Source: Verpa conica
Lineage: Eukaryota > Ascomycota > Pezizomycetes > Pezizales > Morchellaceae
Direction: 5' to 3'
Assembly (NCBI GenBank): GCA_033030425.1
Contig: JAUFSD010000008.1
Location: 1,798,001 to 1,862,000 of the forward strand
Length of the DNA stretch: 64,000 bases
Each line of letters starts with the position of its first letter. The stretch's first letter is position 1. The notes under the pieces are model-generated. The model ran no database searches and was not told the DNA's origin. It was given only the letters and a program-made list of their open reading frames with translations. This document shows positions 46,401-57,456 of the stretch, piece by piece. A program made the position numbers and the translations under genes.

Positions 46401-49283
46401 GTGTTGGAACTGCAAGTGCTAGAGAGGAGGCAGAGTACCCTAGGCAAGGAGCACCCAGACACTCTCACGTCAATGAACAATCTAGCATCAACCTACCGGA
46501 ATCAAGGGCGGCACAAGGAGGCGGAGGTGTTGGAACTGCAAGTGCTGGAGGGGATGCAGAGTACCCTAGGCAAGGAGCACCCAGACACTCTCACGTCAAT
46601 GGGCAATCTAGCATCAACCTACCGGAATCAAGGGCGGCACAAGGAGGCGGAGGTGTTGGAACTGCAAGTGCTGGAGGGGATGCAGAGTACCCTAGGCAAG
46701 GAGCACCCAGACACCCTCACGTCAATGAACAATCTAGCATCAACCTACTGGAATCAAGGGCGGCACAAGGAGGCGGAGGTGTTGGAACTGCAAGTGCTGG
46801 AGGGGAGGCAGAGTACCCTAGGCAAGGAGCACCCAGGCACTCTCGCGTCAATGGGCAATCTAGCATCAATCTACCAGAATCAAGGGCGGCACAAGGAGGC
46901 GGAGGTGTTGGAACTGCAAGTGCTGGAGGGGATGCAGAGTACCCTAGGCAAGGAGCACCCAGACACTCTCACGTCAATGAACAATCTAGCATCAACCTAC
47001 CGGAATCAAGGGCGGCACAAGGAGGCGGAGGTGTTGGAACTGCAAGTGCTGGAGGGGATGCAGAGTACCCTAGGCAAGGAGCACCCAGACACTCTCACGT
47101 CAATGGGCAATCTAGCATCAACCTACCGGAATCAAGGGCGGCACAAGGAGGCGGAGGTGTTGGAACTGCAAGTGCTGGAGGGGATGCAGAGTACCCTAGG
47201 CAAGGAGCACCCAGGCACTCTCACGTCAATGAACAATCTAGCATCAACCTACTGGAATCAAGGGCGGCACAAGGAGGCGGAGGTGTTGCAACTGCAAGTG
47301 CTGGAGGGGAGGCAGCGTACCCTAGGCAAGGAGCACCCAGGCACTCTCACGTCAATGGGCAATCTAGCATCAACCTACCGGAATCAAGGGCGGCACAAGG
47401 AGGCGGAGGTGTTGGAACTGCAAGTGCTGGAGGGGATGCAGAGTACCCTAGGCAAGGAGCACCCAGACACCCTCATAGCCATGCACAATCTACAGGCCAT
47501 AACTCGTTCAAGTAACAACGAAAGCATAGAGCACATAGCAAGTGAAGTATGTAGAATGATGGAGATGACTGGTGATCCGAAGTTAGCAGAGTTCCAGATG
47601 GCACTCGAGTACGAAAGACAAGGGCGGTTAACTGAGGCAATGGAGTTGTTACAACAGCTAGCGGAAGATTTGACTAGGCAACGAACCACATCTGCAGAGA
47701 CTGCAGAGGAAATGATGTTCCAGAGGGCTGTCTCAATGAGCCTCCAGCAAGATACCCCGAGTGAATGCAGTGACAGAGAGGGGAATGCGCCAGACGAATT
47801 CGATCCAGACGCCTTCACAACTATCGATGAATTGGCTACAGCCCTAGGCCAAAACCATCCGGAAACTCTCAAAGCTACTCAAGATCTAGCGGCAACCTAC
47901 TGGGAGCAAGGACGGCTGAAGGAAGTAGCTGTACTCGAACTGCGACTAGTTGATTCGATGAAGAGTACCCTAGGTGAAGATCATCCAGGCACTCTCAAAG
48001 CAATATCCAATCTAGTAATGACCTATATCAAGCAAGGGTGGCTAAGAAAAGCGGAAGAGCTGCAGCTACAAGTTGTGGAAAAGATGCAGCGTATCCAAGG
48101 TATAACGCACCCAGACACTCTCCAAGCCAACAAACTCCTTGGCGCGGTCTACTCGAAGCAAGGACGGTGGAAAGAGGCAAAGGAGATAATAGAGCGCATG
48201 AAGGATGCAGATGATGAGATGCTACAGCAAGCTATCAAGATGAGCCTCATTTCGGAGGGTGCTGGTGGAGGTAGCAGCGAAGGAGGGGAGGGGAAATTAG
48301 GAAATAAAAGTGGAGAGACCTTGAAGATCATGGCCAATCAAGCAGCTACCTACTGGGACCTAGGGCAGTGGAGAGAAGCAGGGGGCCTGGAGCTAAAAGT
48401 GATGCGTTCGAGGGATCTGATCCTAGGAAATGAACACCCAAGCACTTTGCTGGCTAAGACCAATCTAGCAGCGACTTATCAAGAACAAGGACGATGGGAA
48501 GAAGCGGAGGCGCTGGAGATAGAGGTAATGGAGGCGAGGAAGGAGAAACTAGGGACCGGACATCAAGACACCCTCATTGCTATTGCAAATCTAGCGGGGA
48601 CCTATTCACATCGAGGAAAGTGGAAAGAGGCGGAGGAGTTGAACCTACACGTAGTGCAGGTAAGGAGGCAGCGCTTAGGCAAGGACCATCCAAGCACTTT
48701 GTCAGCTATGGCAAGTCTAGCAACAAACCATTGGCATCTAGAGGAGCTGGAGAACGCGGAAAAATTAGAGCTGAAAGTGCTGGAGGCAAGGCGCAGAATC
48801 TTAGGAAAGGAGCACCCGGACACACTTACGGCTACCGGAAACCTAGCAGCGACCTATGCGAGCCAAGATCGATACGAAGATGCAGAAGAACTGCAGAAAG
48901 AGGTACTCGAAGTGCTTATGAGGACCCGAGGAAACAATCATTTCGAAACAGTATCTGCTTTAGAGTTGGTCCAAGTATACTATGATGGGAAGATAAGAAA
49001 GCAGAGCAGCGAACACGTACCAGAGGAAGCAGGGCTGGGATTCTTTGAGGAAATCGGAGCTAGAATGAAAGCTTCTGTTCTCATCTCCTGTCTTTTCTTT
49101 TTGTCCTTCTTCATTTCTTTCATTTCCTTTTCCTGTTTATTATTTTCAAATCTCGTCATGTATTTTCTTTTCTTTTTACCATTACGGATTTACGACAGCG
49201 AAGCTATCATACAGAGGTTTAGGGTGTTCATAGATCGAGTTGCTGATTTAACTGGGAGGTTTGAAGATGTACGGGTGAGATGA
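43461..49283 (+). CDS. STAND/NLR-type receptor: hydrolase - NB-ARC - TPR
   Basis: Eight exons (43461-43528, 43581-43809, 43879-43929, 44098-44397, 44456-44657, 44748-45416, 45515-45847, 45922-49283) give 1737 residues in one intact frame. The N-terminal hydrolase has LVAVHGLDGH, ILVYGYDG, FIAHSIGG (Ser about 108), ILFFGTPHQG and NHEDMVKY. The NB-ARC module has FTGRQ, Walker A GTGGVGKT (from 336), Walker B WLLVIDNADD (from 442), TIIITSRR, GSLPLA and an MHD-like HPLVHLWAQ. From about residue 710 kinesin-light-chain-type TPRs follow: nine nearly identical 42-residue units (46347-47480), then about eight diverged ones. Two UIM-like helices interrupt the TPRs, and a very hydrophobic stretch lies near residues 1668-1695. 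By family this is a cytosolic immune/incompatibility receptor: repeats sense, NB-ARC switches, hydrolase executes. Confidence 0.85.
46347..47480 (+). repeat. Nine-copy, nearly identical 126-bp TPR array
   Basis: Nine consecutive units of exactly 126 bp (42 residues), consensus M(N/G)NLASTY(R/W/Q)NQGRHKEAE then VLELQVLE(R/G)(R/M)Q and STLGKEHP(D/G)TLTS. Variation is confined mainly to unit positions 2, 9, 26-27 and 38, and N/G at position 2 roughly alternates. Nucleotide identity between units is far above that of the flanking TPRs, indicating recent expansion or gene conversion. Confidence 0.9.
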
Positions 49284-52254
49284 GGTCTTTCAGGAGACGG
49301 ATCTAGATGAGAGACGGGATTTCTACTATTTCAGGTTCTTTGCTTTCATTTTTTCCATTTAGTTAATCTATTGAACTTCATTACTTAGAACATAAGCTTC
49401 TCTCATATTTTCCTTTAATAAATTAATGTTTTCTTTTAAATTTTTGAGCACAAAACTGGTACGCTAGAGGTATTAGTTGCGCCTTATAAGAACCCAGTGA
49501 CCTAAACCCTACACAAGGATATCCATTTCCCAGGTGTCATGCTTGACTGCTATATTAGCTAACTCCTATAAGGTAAGGACTCTAGCAAATTCTCGCCCCC
49601 CGAAGTTCACTCCTCGTCAAGCATATTAGCGGTCCACTAGGAGTATTTCCACGGTGCCGCAAGGAGCCATTTAGGGATATTTTTAGTAAGACTCTAGGCC
49701 TTTCCCGAGACCTCTATAAGCCTTCTGTTGATTATCTTTTGGCCTCCGACCAGACCTCGAAACAGTAGTGTTTGCCTCTGTATAAGATAATAATTGAGGT
49801 ATTGTTTTGGTGCTGCGTTTGGTCTTTCCAAACGTCGCCTGACCTTTAAACCGGCCGGATCGAGCGGGCGGGGGTCGGGGATGAGAATAGCAAAGGGGGG
49901 AATTGCTGGAGTGTTAAGCGAAACAAAGGATGAGTAGTAGAATGAAGTTAATTGAAGATGCGGGAATTGGACTAACTTTGTTACGTTGAGTTTGGAGTAC
50001 CTCTTGACGATTGTTTTTTTCCCTTCTGGCCTAGGTCCATGTAAGTAATGGGGCAAACAGGCAGGAACAGGTGTAGAATGGGCGCTTATTTTCGTTTCTT
50101 TACTGGCTGTTTCTGTCAGTCCACGTGCACTAGCTCGGTAATGCTCTAACCGAACAATGACCTAAACAGAAAACAGAACGGGGACATGTACTTATGATTA
50201 ATTCATTCATTCAAACAGAACGGGGAACACTCGGGTGGATCATCGGATATCACTCGGCCCTTACCGTCTTCTTTAGGTATAGTGGGGTTGGTGGGAGTGT
50301 TCACGTAGATTGCTTACTATGGGCTTGTCTAGGTCCCAATAAACAATTTAATTCGAGTTATTTGGCGATATGGATTTCGTATGGAGAGAGGTATGGAAAT
50401 ACTCGGTACGCTCTTGCAGTAATACGAACAGCTCCAATAGGCTGCTCCGGGATATTCTTAAATAGGTATTAGTAAGCCGTCTCCGAGAGAACCCCGAGTA
50501 TCCGGATGCTTATATGTCGAGACTCCCGACTGTATAAACACCAATTTCTATCATTATTATATATCGGTGAATTCAAGAACATTGCGTACTTGATTGATTT
50601 CCCTAAGGAGTGCATCTACTATCTTTGGTGTTGCCACCTCACGCCAAGTGCTGTGGGTTAATCCCGGGCGTACCTCTCACCACCTTGTCTCCTTCCATCG
50701 TGACTGTCATACCGTGTATCTATGGTTCTTGCGAGGGTCCTCCCCTCTACCCCCGCACTCCCAAACCCTTCGCTGCCCTGGCCTAAATCAACTTTCCCTA
50801 GATTCGCTATTATAATTTGCATACCTAACGACTGATACACGTCACCGCTAAAGTCGGCTATCACACCGGCACTTAGAGGATACTAGCGGGTGGAGGCTGA
50901 GGGTAAGACGTAGTAGAGAAAGGTACCGATTACCTCAAGCTTCGCGAAATGTCATATAGATGGTCTTTCTCCCCGTTTGTCAGACACAGGCGCTATCCAC
51001 TAAACCTTCTAGGTAAAAATGCAAGGCATTCAGCGATATGTGAGATATGACGACATGGCAACCCGGCGCTGTGGTAGGATACACGCCGCAGGAAGGCCGA
51101 GCCGAACTCGATCACGTTGCACGAGAGGGTCGGGATCTTCATACCTGTTTTAAATGGCATAGGTGGATTAAATTATTCTGTTAAAAATTAGAACCCTCAC
51201 ACAAGACATCGCTTCTGGAGGATCCTTTATCCTCACAAATGGGTAACCTGGGTCCTCGAGATGTGATACTGCCTTTTTTTCTCTACCTTCGATGATCTTC
51301 ACGGCTGAGCTGGGGACGCTGCACGGTGCCGCATAGACAATGTCTCAGGGTGGTGATCGCTCCACCCGAGATACAGTAATATAATGGCTGCCAACTTGGC
51401 TAGCTGTAATACCGTAAGCACTTGTATGCGCGATTATCCGCTTTACGCGCGTGATTATATACATGGAGTGCATTATCCTACCTTGCGCGCCTTGTCATAT
51501 CAGTTTGGATACCAATGTTTGATGGGAAGCCTCGTAGGAAATAACATCTGTCCTACTCTAGCCGAGATCAACCCAGGTTAAAACCCGGAGCCGTAGCCAT
51601 GGTGCGCCTGATCTTGGTAGACAAGGAATGTTTATAGGTAAATAGTAATTAGGTTAATATCCACTCAGAGTATTTTCTTATACTCGTCACAGTCAATAAG
51701 TACCTGGAAATCCTATTAGGGAATATCCATTGGATACAGAGGCCTCATTGTTAAAGATACTTATCCATTGTTGAGAACACTCAGCTACATTTCCGGGTAA
51801 TTATCAGGTAGTAAGTTAGCAAGTGACTTTTGTAAAACTCTTGACCTATATATATACCTGGGATATTGAATTCCGTGGTTGAATACCTACATAACCACTC
51901 AACCAAAAGGGCGACCAGTGTATTCAAATTTGGGCTGTTAGACCTCTACTGGGTTATGAGATATAGTAATGTGTGCCTCATGTAGGCATTGTGGGAAGGT
52001 AGCTACCAATCGATCGAGTCTCCTACCTGAGCGACCGGATTCAAAGCAGGTTTTGGCGCCAGGTAAGGTGGCACAGATATGCTACCCCATCCCTTTCCCC
52101 CCGCAAACCCTCAGCGATTAAATAACATCTGCGGGAGAGGTTAAAGCTCACCCCCGGCCAGTCAAACGGAAAGAAAAGTTGCACTAATATATATCTTCAT
52201 TACCCCCACAAAGCCTGCTTTGTTGCTTGTACTCACAATCTTCCATCCTGCACT
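49284..52254. other. Intergenic
   Basis: About 3 kb. A 120-codon minus frame at 49694-50056 and others show no known motif. A duplicated aaacagaacgggga string occurs near 50163 and 50212. The upstream first exon of the next gene, if it has one, should lie in the last part. Confidence 0.45.
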
Positions 52255-55200
52255 GTGAAGCCCTCCAAGAATGTCTTCCGAGTTCGGGGCCTTCCCCTTA
52301 CAGCTACCACCAGCGACCTGAAAAGATCACTTTGCAATGAGGATGAGGGAATAAGAATCAGAGCAACAACTGCTCCTTCTTGCTATGATAATCAAAGAAA
52401 GACCGCTCTTATACAGTTCGAACCTAGCCCCCCGCCCTGCTTGAATGATGTTTCTGCCGGTACCTCTAAGTTCTATCAGATGGAAATTGAAGTTGGTGAT
52501 TCATTCTTTGACATAACTATCGATAAGGATTTCTACGGCCTTACGCAGCTGTACCCCACACCTGAAAACTCGGAGATCACAGCAGAGTAAGATATCCAAA
52601 AGTCTACACTAGTGACTTATCGCAAGAACTAATTTATTGATTAGTATCGTAGCGGTCACAGGACTTGCTGGTCATGCATTCGGATCATGGCGAGGAAAGG
52701 GTTCGCTGGGAAGGATGTGGCTCCGGGACTTTCTCCCCATTGATCTTCCGAATTGTAGAACCATGACATATGGTTATGATTCGAAGCTCCATAGTGCTGG
52801 AATTCATGAGATTCTAGACTATAATCGTGCTTTTCTGGAGGAATTGAAGAAAGCAAGGGCGTCGAACGAAGTAAGTTGTAGAGATTACACTTCCGTTCTT
52901 AGAATTTCCATACAAACACCACTATTTACCTAATAAGAAAAGTGAGGCACACTGAAGGTATCTTTTTAACGGCTATGTACTTGCAGCTCCTCTATTTGTT
53001 TCTCATTATAACTTCAAGCCGCATATTTAAAGTAGAAAGACTAACGGATGTTGACACTAGGAAAGAGTAAGACCAATAATATTCATTGGCCACAGCTTTG
53101 GAGGGATCATTATTGCTCAGGTAAGCCCTAACAGTTTGCTATCTCTTTTCCTATGCCGGAGGAGTTTTTTTGGGCACTTAGCACATCAACGCTTGCGTAC
53201 ACCTCGGCCCCTTTGATGATATTGAGGGCCGAGGTGATGTAGGATATTCTGTATGAGCTGGTTAATAACACTCCCGTAGCGCTATACATGTTTGAAATAG
53301 GTACTAACATGATACTGAAGTCCTTGGTTAGAAGCAAAGAGTGCGATGAGAATGATGATCCCGCTATACATGCAATATACGAGGCAACCTACGCTGTGAT
53401 CTTCTTTGGCACCCCACACCGTGGACTTGTAGTGGACGATATCCTTGGCATGCTGGACCCAAAAGTTGATGCGGAAAGAGTCAAGCTTATCAATTCGATC
53501 AACAAAAACTCCGACAAACTCCGTCCGGAACTAGAGAGGTTTGTTAATCTTGCAATGCGACTAAAAATCGTGACTTTTTACGAAAGACTTCAGAGCAAGA
53601 GGCCGGTAATGGTATGAAATAAATTATCCGCCTATTATCTATATAAACTCACGATATTTTAGGGAGAGGACGGCTACGCTAGGATCGGGGAATACGTGAC
53701 CTCAGTCTATTCGGACTCGGCGTTGCTGAATCTTGGTGCGGCAGTTGAGCGGAAAATACCCGTTGACGCCGACCACACACAAATCGTGAAGTTTGACAGC
53801 CGAGACGATGAGGCGTACTGGAGCACCCGCTGCTATCTGCAAGAGTTTGAAAAAGAGGCCCCAGAGTATTTCCTTAGGAAATTTTGTAAGTATACTCAAA
53901 TCCAGTATTATGGATTTATGGCTAACCCAAGTATAGCAGGAATAAATAGAATTCCTAGCCCGATCCCTCCCTGGGGTACAGACTTTACACGACCAGCCAT
54001 GACACCGCCACATTTTGACACGACCACTGCGTATGATGCGATAGTCCGTAGAAAATTAGGTGATCTAAAGCGGCTATGCAACGCAAATTTGTTGAACCCA
54101 AGCAACGTTAATTTAAGGCAGGCTGGTGGTACTACGCTGCTCCACATGGCAGCCGAAGCCGGAGAAGAAAGTAAAGAGATGATGACGATGCTCCTCGGAA
54201 AAGGGGCAGATGTAACAGCGAAAGATCACAGTCAAAGGACAGCATTGGACTTGGCAGCTCTTGGTGGACATGAAGATCTGGTTCAGCTGCTGCTCGAGAG
54301 AGATGCAGATATCACAGCAAGCGACGAAAAAGGGTGGACTGTACTGCATGGGACAGCATTCAAGGGACACACGAGTGTAGTGAGAACGCTGCTAGAGCGT
54401 GGTGCAAAGATCTCCTCCACCACAAATGATGGATGCACGGTATTGCACGTAGCGGTTGATGGAGGACACGAGGACACAGTAAAGCTGCTTCTGAGTAAGG
54501 GAGCAGATGTCACGGCAAAAACCTCGGCGGGTGCCACAGCCCTATACTTGGCAGCCGTGAGAGGACGAGGGGACATAGTCGAAGTACTTCTAAAACATGG
54601 TGCTAACGTCACCACTAAAACTGGTGCAGGGTGGACAGTACTGCATGGGGCAGCAAACAAGGGGCACATGAGTGTTGTGAGAGCTCTGCTACAAAATGGT
54701 GCGGAGATTGATGAGAAAGCCGAGGACGGGTCTACTGCTCTCTACCTAGCAACTCTCAATGGGCACAATGATATAGCCAAGCTACTACGGGAATGTAGCC
54801 CTAATACTGTATCGAGAGGCTTGATAGTGACAAACGACGTAGGGAAACTTCGGCAAGCAAGCACACACGCCCCCACCTCTCCCGGAATTGCTTCAGTTTG
54901 CTGGGGTGGGGTACGTATGCGTATTTACTGGCAAGACGACCTTGGTAGAGTTCGTGACACACTGTGGAATGGAACATGGACTGGTGGAACTGAGAGAAAC
55001 ATCATTACTATGGCCAAAAAATCCACACCTTTAGCCGCGGTCCAATGGAACAATGGCACGCAGGTCAGTAAACCTTGAATACTTCACTGTAGACATAGTT
55101 TTACTAATATAGGCTAGATACGTGTGTACTATTTGGATAACAACAATATTATCCAAGAGTATTGCTGGGAAGGTTCAGGTTGGTCCCTGGGATCCTTGGG

Positions 55201-55836
55201 TCAATATTGCATAGCCGCAGCTCCAAGCAGCAAACTTGCTGCTATCGTATGGAATGGACCCAATATCCGCCTTTACTACCAATGCCCCAATGATGCCGCT
55301 ATCCAGGAATACTGCTGCGGCTCCTCCGGGTGGGTTAAGGGTGCAAATCTTCTCACCGATGCTTGCATTGGCTCCAACCTGGCTGCAGTCTACTGGAATG
55401 GTTACCTCCGCATCTACTACCAGAACTTGGAAAACTGTATTCGCGAGCTTTGTTATGATGGAAATTGGACTAAGAGTGAGAACTAACTAATCCATGCTGA
55501 TTTGGGCACAGGAGTTATTGACACTGGGTGATTGTAGGTATATTCAGCCACGATGCCTTGCCTGGAAGCTCATTAGCTGCGATCTGTTGGCCTAGTGAGC
55601 TTAAAATAAGGGTCTATTGGGAAAGTAGTTCTAATGAGCTTACTGAGGCTGTATATCCGGATCGATGGGGAGTCTCGAAGAAAGTCACCAAGATCTACCC
55701 AAAAAGTAGACTCAGTGCTGTGTGTTGGGGAGTTTCTGAAGTTCGTGTGTTCTCACAAGGGAGTGGGGTTTCTGTGAATAAATGGATCCCGGATAACGGA
55801 GGGGGGGCGGGAGGATCACGGATTCCCACTGGTTGA
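52255..55836 (+). CDS. Alpha/beta-hydrolase - ankyrin - fucose-type lectin fusion
   Basis: Seven exons: from at or before 52255 to 52586, 52645-52870, 53061-53120, 53321-53611, 53663-55063, 55118-55475 and 55538-55836; about 988 residues. No in-frame ATG precedes the conserved N-terminal module (FRVRGLP, APSCYD, TALIQFEP, IDKDFYGLTQLYP), so a short upstream exon is expected. The hydrolase has IVAVTGLAGHAFGSW, TMTYGYDSK, FIGHSFGG (Ser about 198), VIFFGTPHRG and DHTQIVKF. Seven ankyrin repeats occupy about residues 457-681. The C-terminal 280 residues show six lectin blades, each with an A(A/V)..W....IR(V/L)YY-like strand (for example AAVQWNNGTQIRVYYL, AAIVWNGPNIRLYYQ), as in the Aleuria aurantia fucose-specific lectin family. 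Branch point tactaac lies just before exon 4. No NB-ARC domain. By family logic the lectin would be the sensor; this is inference. Confidence 0.8.
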
Positions 55837-57061
55837 TTGCTTCGACTATACTTTGTACATGATAATGCCAGTTTATGTGTGATATTAAGTGCTGGACTCT
55901 AGCCTTCGTTAAGCACCAGGCGACGCAGGTACCCGTTCGCTTACCAAGTGTTACCCCGCACAGTTGAGGCTCTGCGGATATACCCGAGTGGGGTAGATGC
56001 CAAGGGTTTGACACGTGACGACTTGGGAGTGGATTGTGTCTTTTCACTGTTTTATTCTTGTTTCCTCATTAATTACATGACGTTAAGGTAAGCCTTGTTG
56101 AAAGCCGGAGGATTTGCTCATCCAATATCGGCGGTGCTTCGGGTACTATAAGCGGGTAGCGGGTCCTTTATTTCATTTTTAATTTTATCCGTTTCTTTGG
56201 CCCTTGCTGCTTTGGTCGGAGGATTTCTATACGGAACGAGTATCTATTTTTAATTAAAGATAGTTAGTTTGGGTTACCTAGGAAGCCCTTTAATATTCTG
56301 TTTGTAGTTCACAGTTTTGTTAGCTGTACCTGCGTTAGGGGTGAAGTATTAGAACCCTGAAAAGGGAAATATATCGATCGCACAGATCCATGACGGAATA
56401 AAACACGGCAAGAGACAGTATCGCATGGTGGTAGCAACAGCGCAAAACTACGACCGCTCAGGTCCGTGACAGCCTGGTCTGCCCCAATACTTCCCCTGAT
56501 GCACAGACCCCGCATTTTGCAGTAGATCCGCTAACCCTATGCTACTCCTAAGCCTTTCCCCGGCCCGGATATAATATGTCTGAGACCAGAGATGGCGAGT
56601 TTCTCGAGTAGGTACGGTATTCCACCTAGAAATAGTATAGAATCCTAAAGCCACACTCTTGGCAACCACCTAAATAAGGAGGAATTATACAGTAGAGGTG
56701 CGCCCCCGGTGATAGTCTTGAATTCCCTACTAGGCAGCGGAGCATCTGGTTGGAAGGAAGAATTATCCGGTACTCCTTTCGGCCTACTTTCCCTATTACG
56801 TTTGTTGGAATTCATCTTCTCGGTTCTTGTCGCCCCAATAAGGGACTACTACCTCTCAGCCGGATTTGTTTTTCGGCGACTATTAAAGCTCAGCCATTTC
56901 CGTCACCCTATCTCTATCATCACCCATTCAACCCACTGTCGCGACTCTCTACTTAAGGCTCTCTATACAAGAAAACTTTCAGCTACTGTACACAGTGAAC
57001 CGCTTCATATTGAACCCTCCTATCTAATCCTTTCGTACCGTCAAAGTCAACTAGGTCCACG
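55837..57061. other. Intergenic, includes duplicated blocks
   Basis: No gene supported. Two blocks recur further on in the same order: 56141-56320 resembles 57488-57680, and 56524-56614 resembles 58496-58582. The last 300 bases are the promoter and pyrimidine-rich leader of the small secreted protein gene. Confidence 0.5.
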
Positions 57062-57456
57062 ATGAAGCTTACTCTTATACTCGTTATTGCCGGCCTTGCT
57101 GCCACTGTCCCCGCTCAAAGCCTTACTAGTTGCATTGTATGTATTTTATGACTGAGTAACATCTGTTGGGGGGGATCTTTATGTTAACATTCTACAGAAT
57201 TCATGCCGTGCCGACGCTACAGAGCTTGCGGCGAGCGGTTACGAGATTGAAGATCGATGCAGAAGTTTAGCCGACTGCATTAGCGAATGTCCGGAGGGTG
57301 AATCCGCAGCGAACTGCGTTCGAGACGTTTGCAATGACCCTGTTGATATAAGTAAGTGGTCCTTGTCTGATTCTTTAGAGATGGTTGTAACAATAATAAT
57401 GAATATTGTTTGTAGATGACAACCTTCTTGCTCTTTGTGAAATCGGGGCAATATAG
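57062..57456 (+). CDS. Small secreted 8-cysteine protein
   Basis: Three exons (57062-57136, 57198-57351, 57416-57456) encode 89 residues. A clear signal peptide MKLTLILVIAGLAATVPAQ leaves a mature domain of about 70 residues with eight Cys spaced C-x3-C-x17-C-x5-C-x3-C-x8-C-x4-C-x13-C. It is acidic and ends with LLALCEIGAI. An even number of Cys suggests four disulphides. It is effector-like, but no family is recognised; the spacing differs from CFEM. A decayed tandem copy follows at 59155. Introns use gtatgt and gtaagt donors. Confidence 0.7.

Noticed and set aside
46347..47480. CRISPR-like array
   Set aside because: The 126-bp units are contiguous, in frame and encode TPRs; there are no spacers.
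47384..47872. Minus-strand 162-codon frame in the TPR region
   Set aside because: Shadow of the receptor gene in an alternative frame; the plus frame has clear TPR motifs.
49694..50056. Minus-strand 120-codon frame
   Set aside because: No domain, signal or splice-linked neighbour; composition is not clearly coding.
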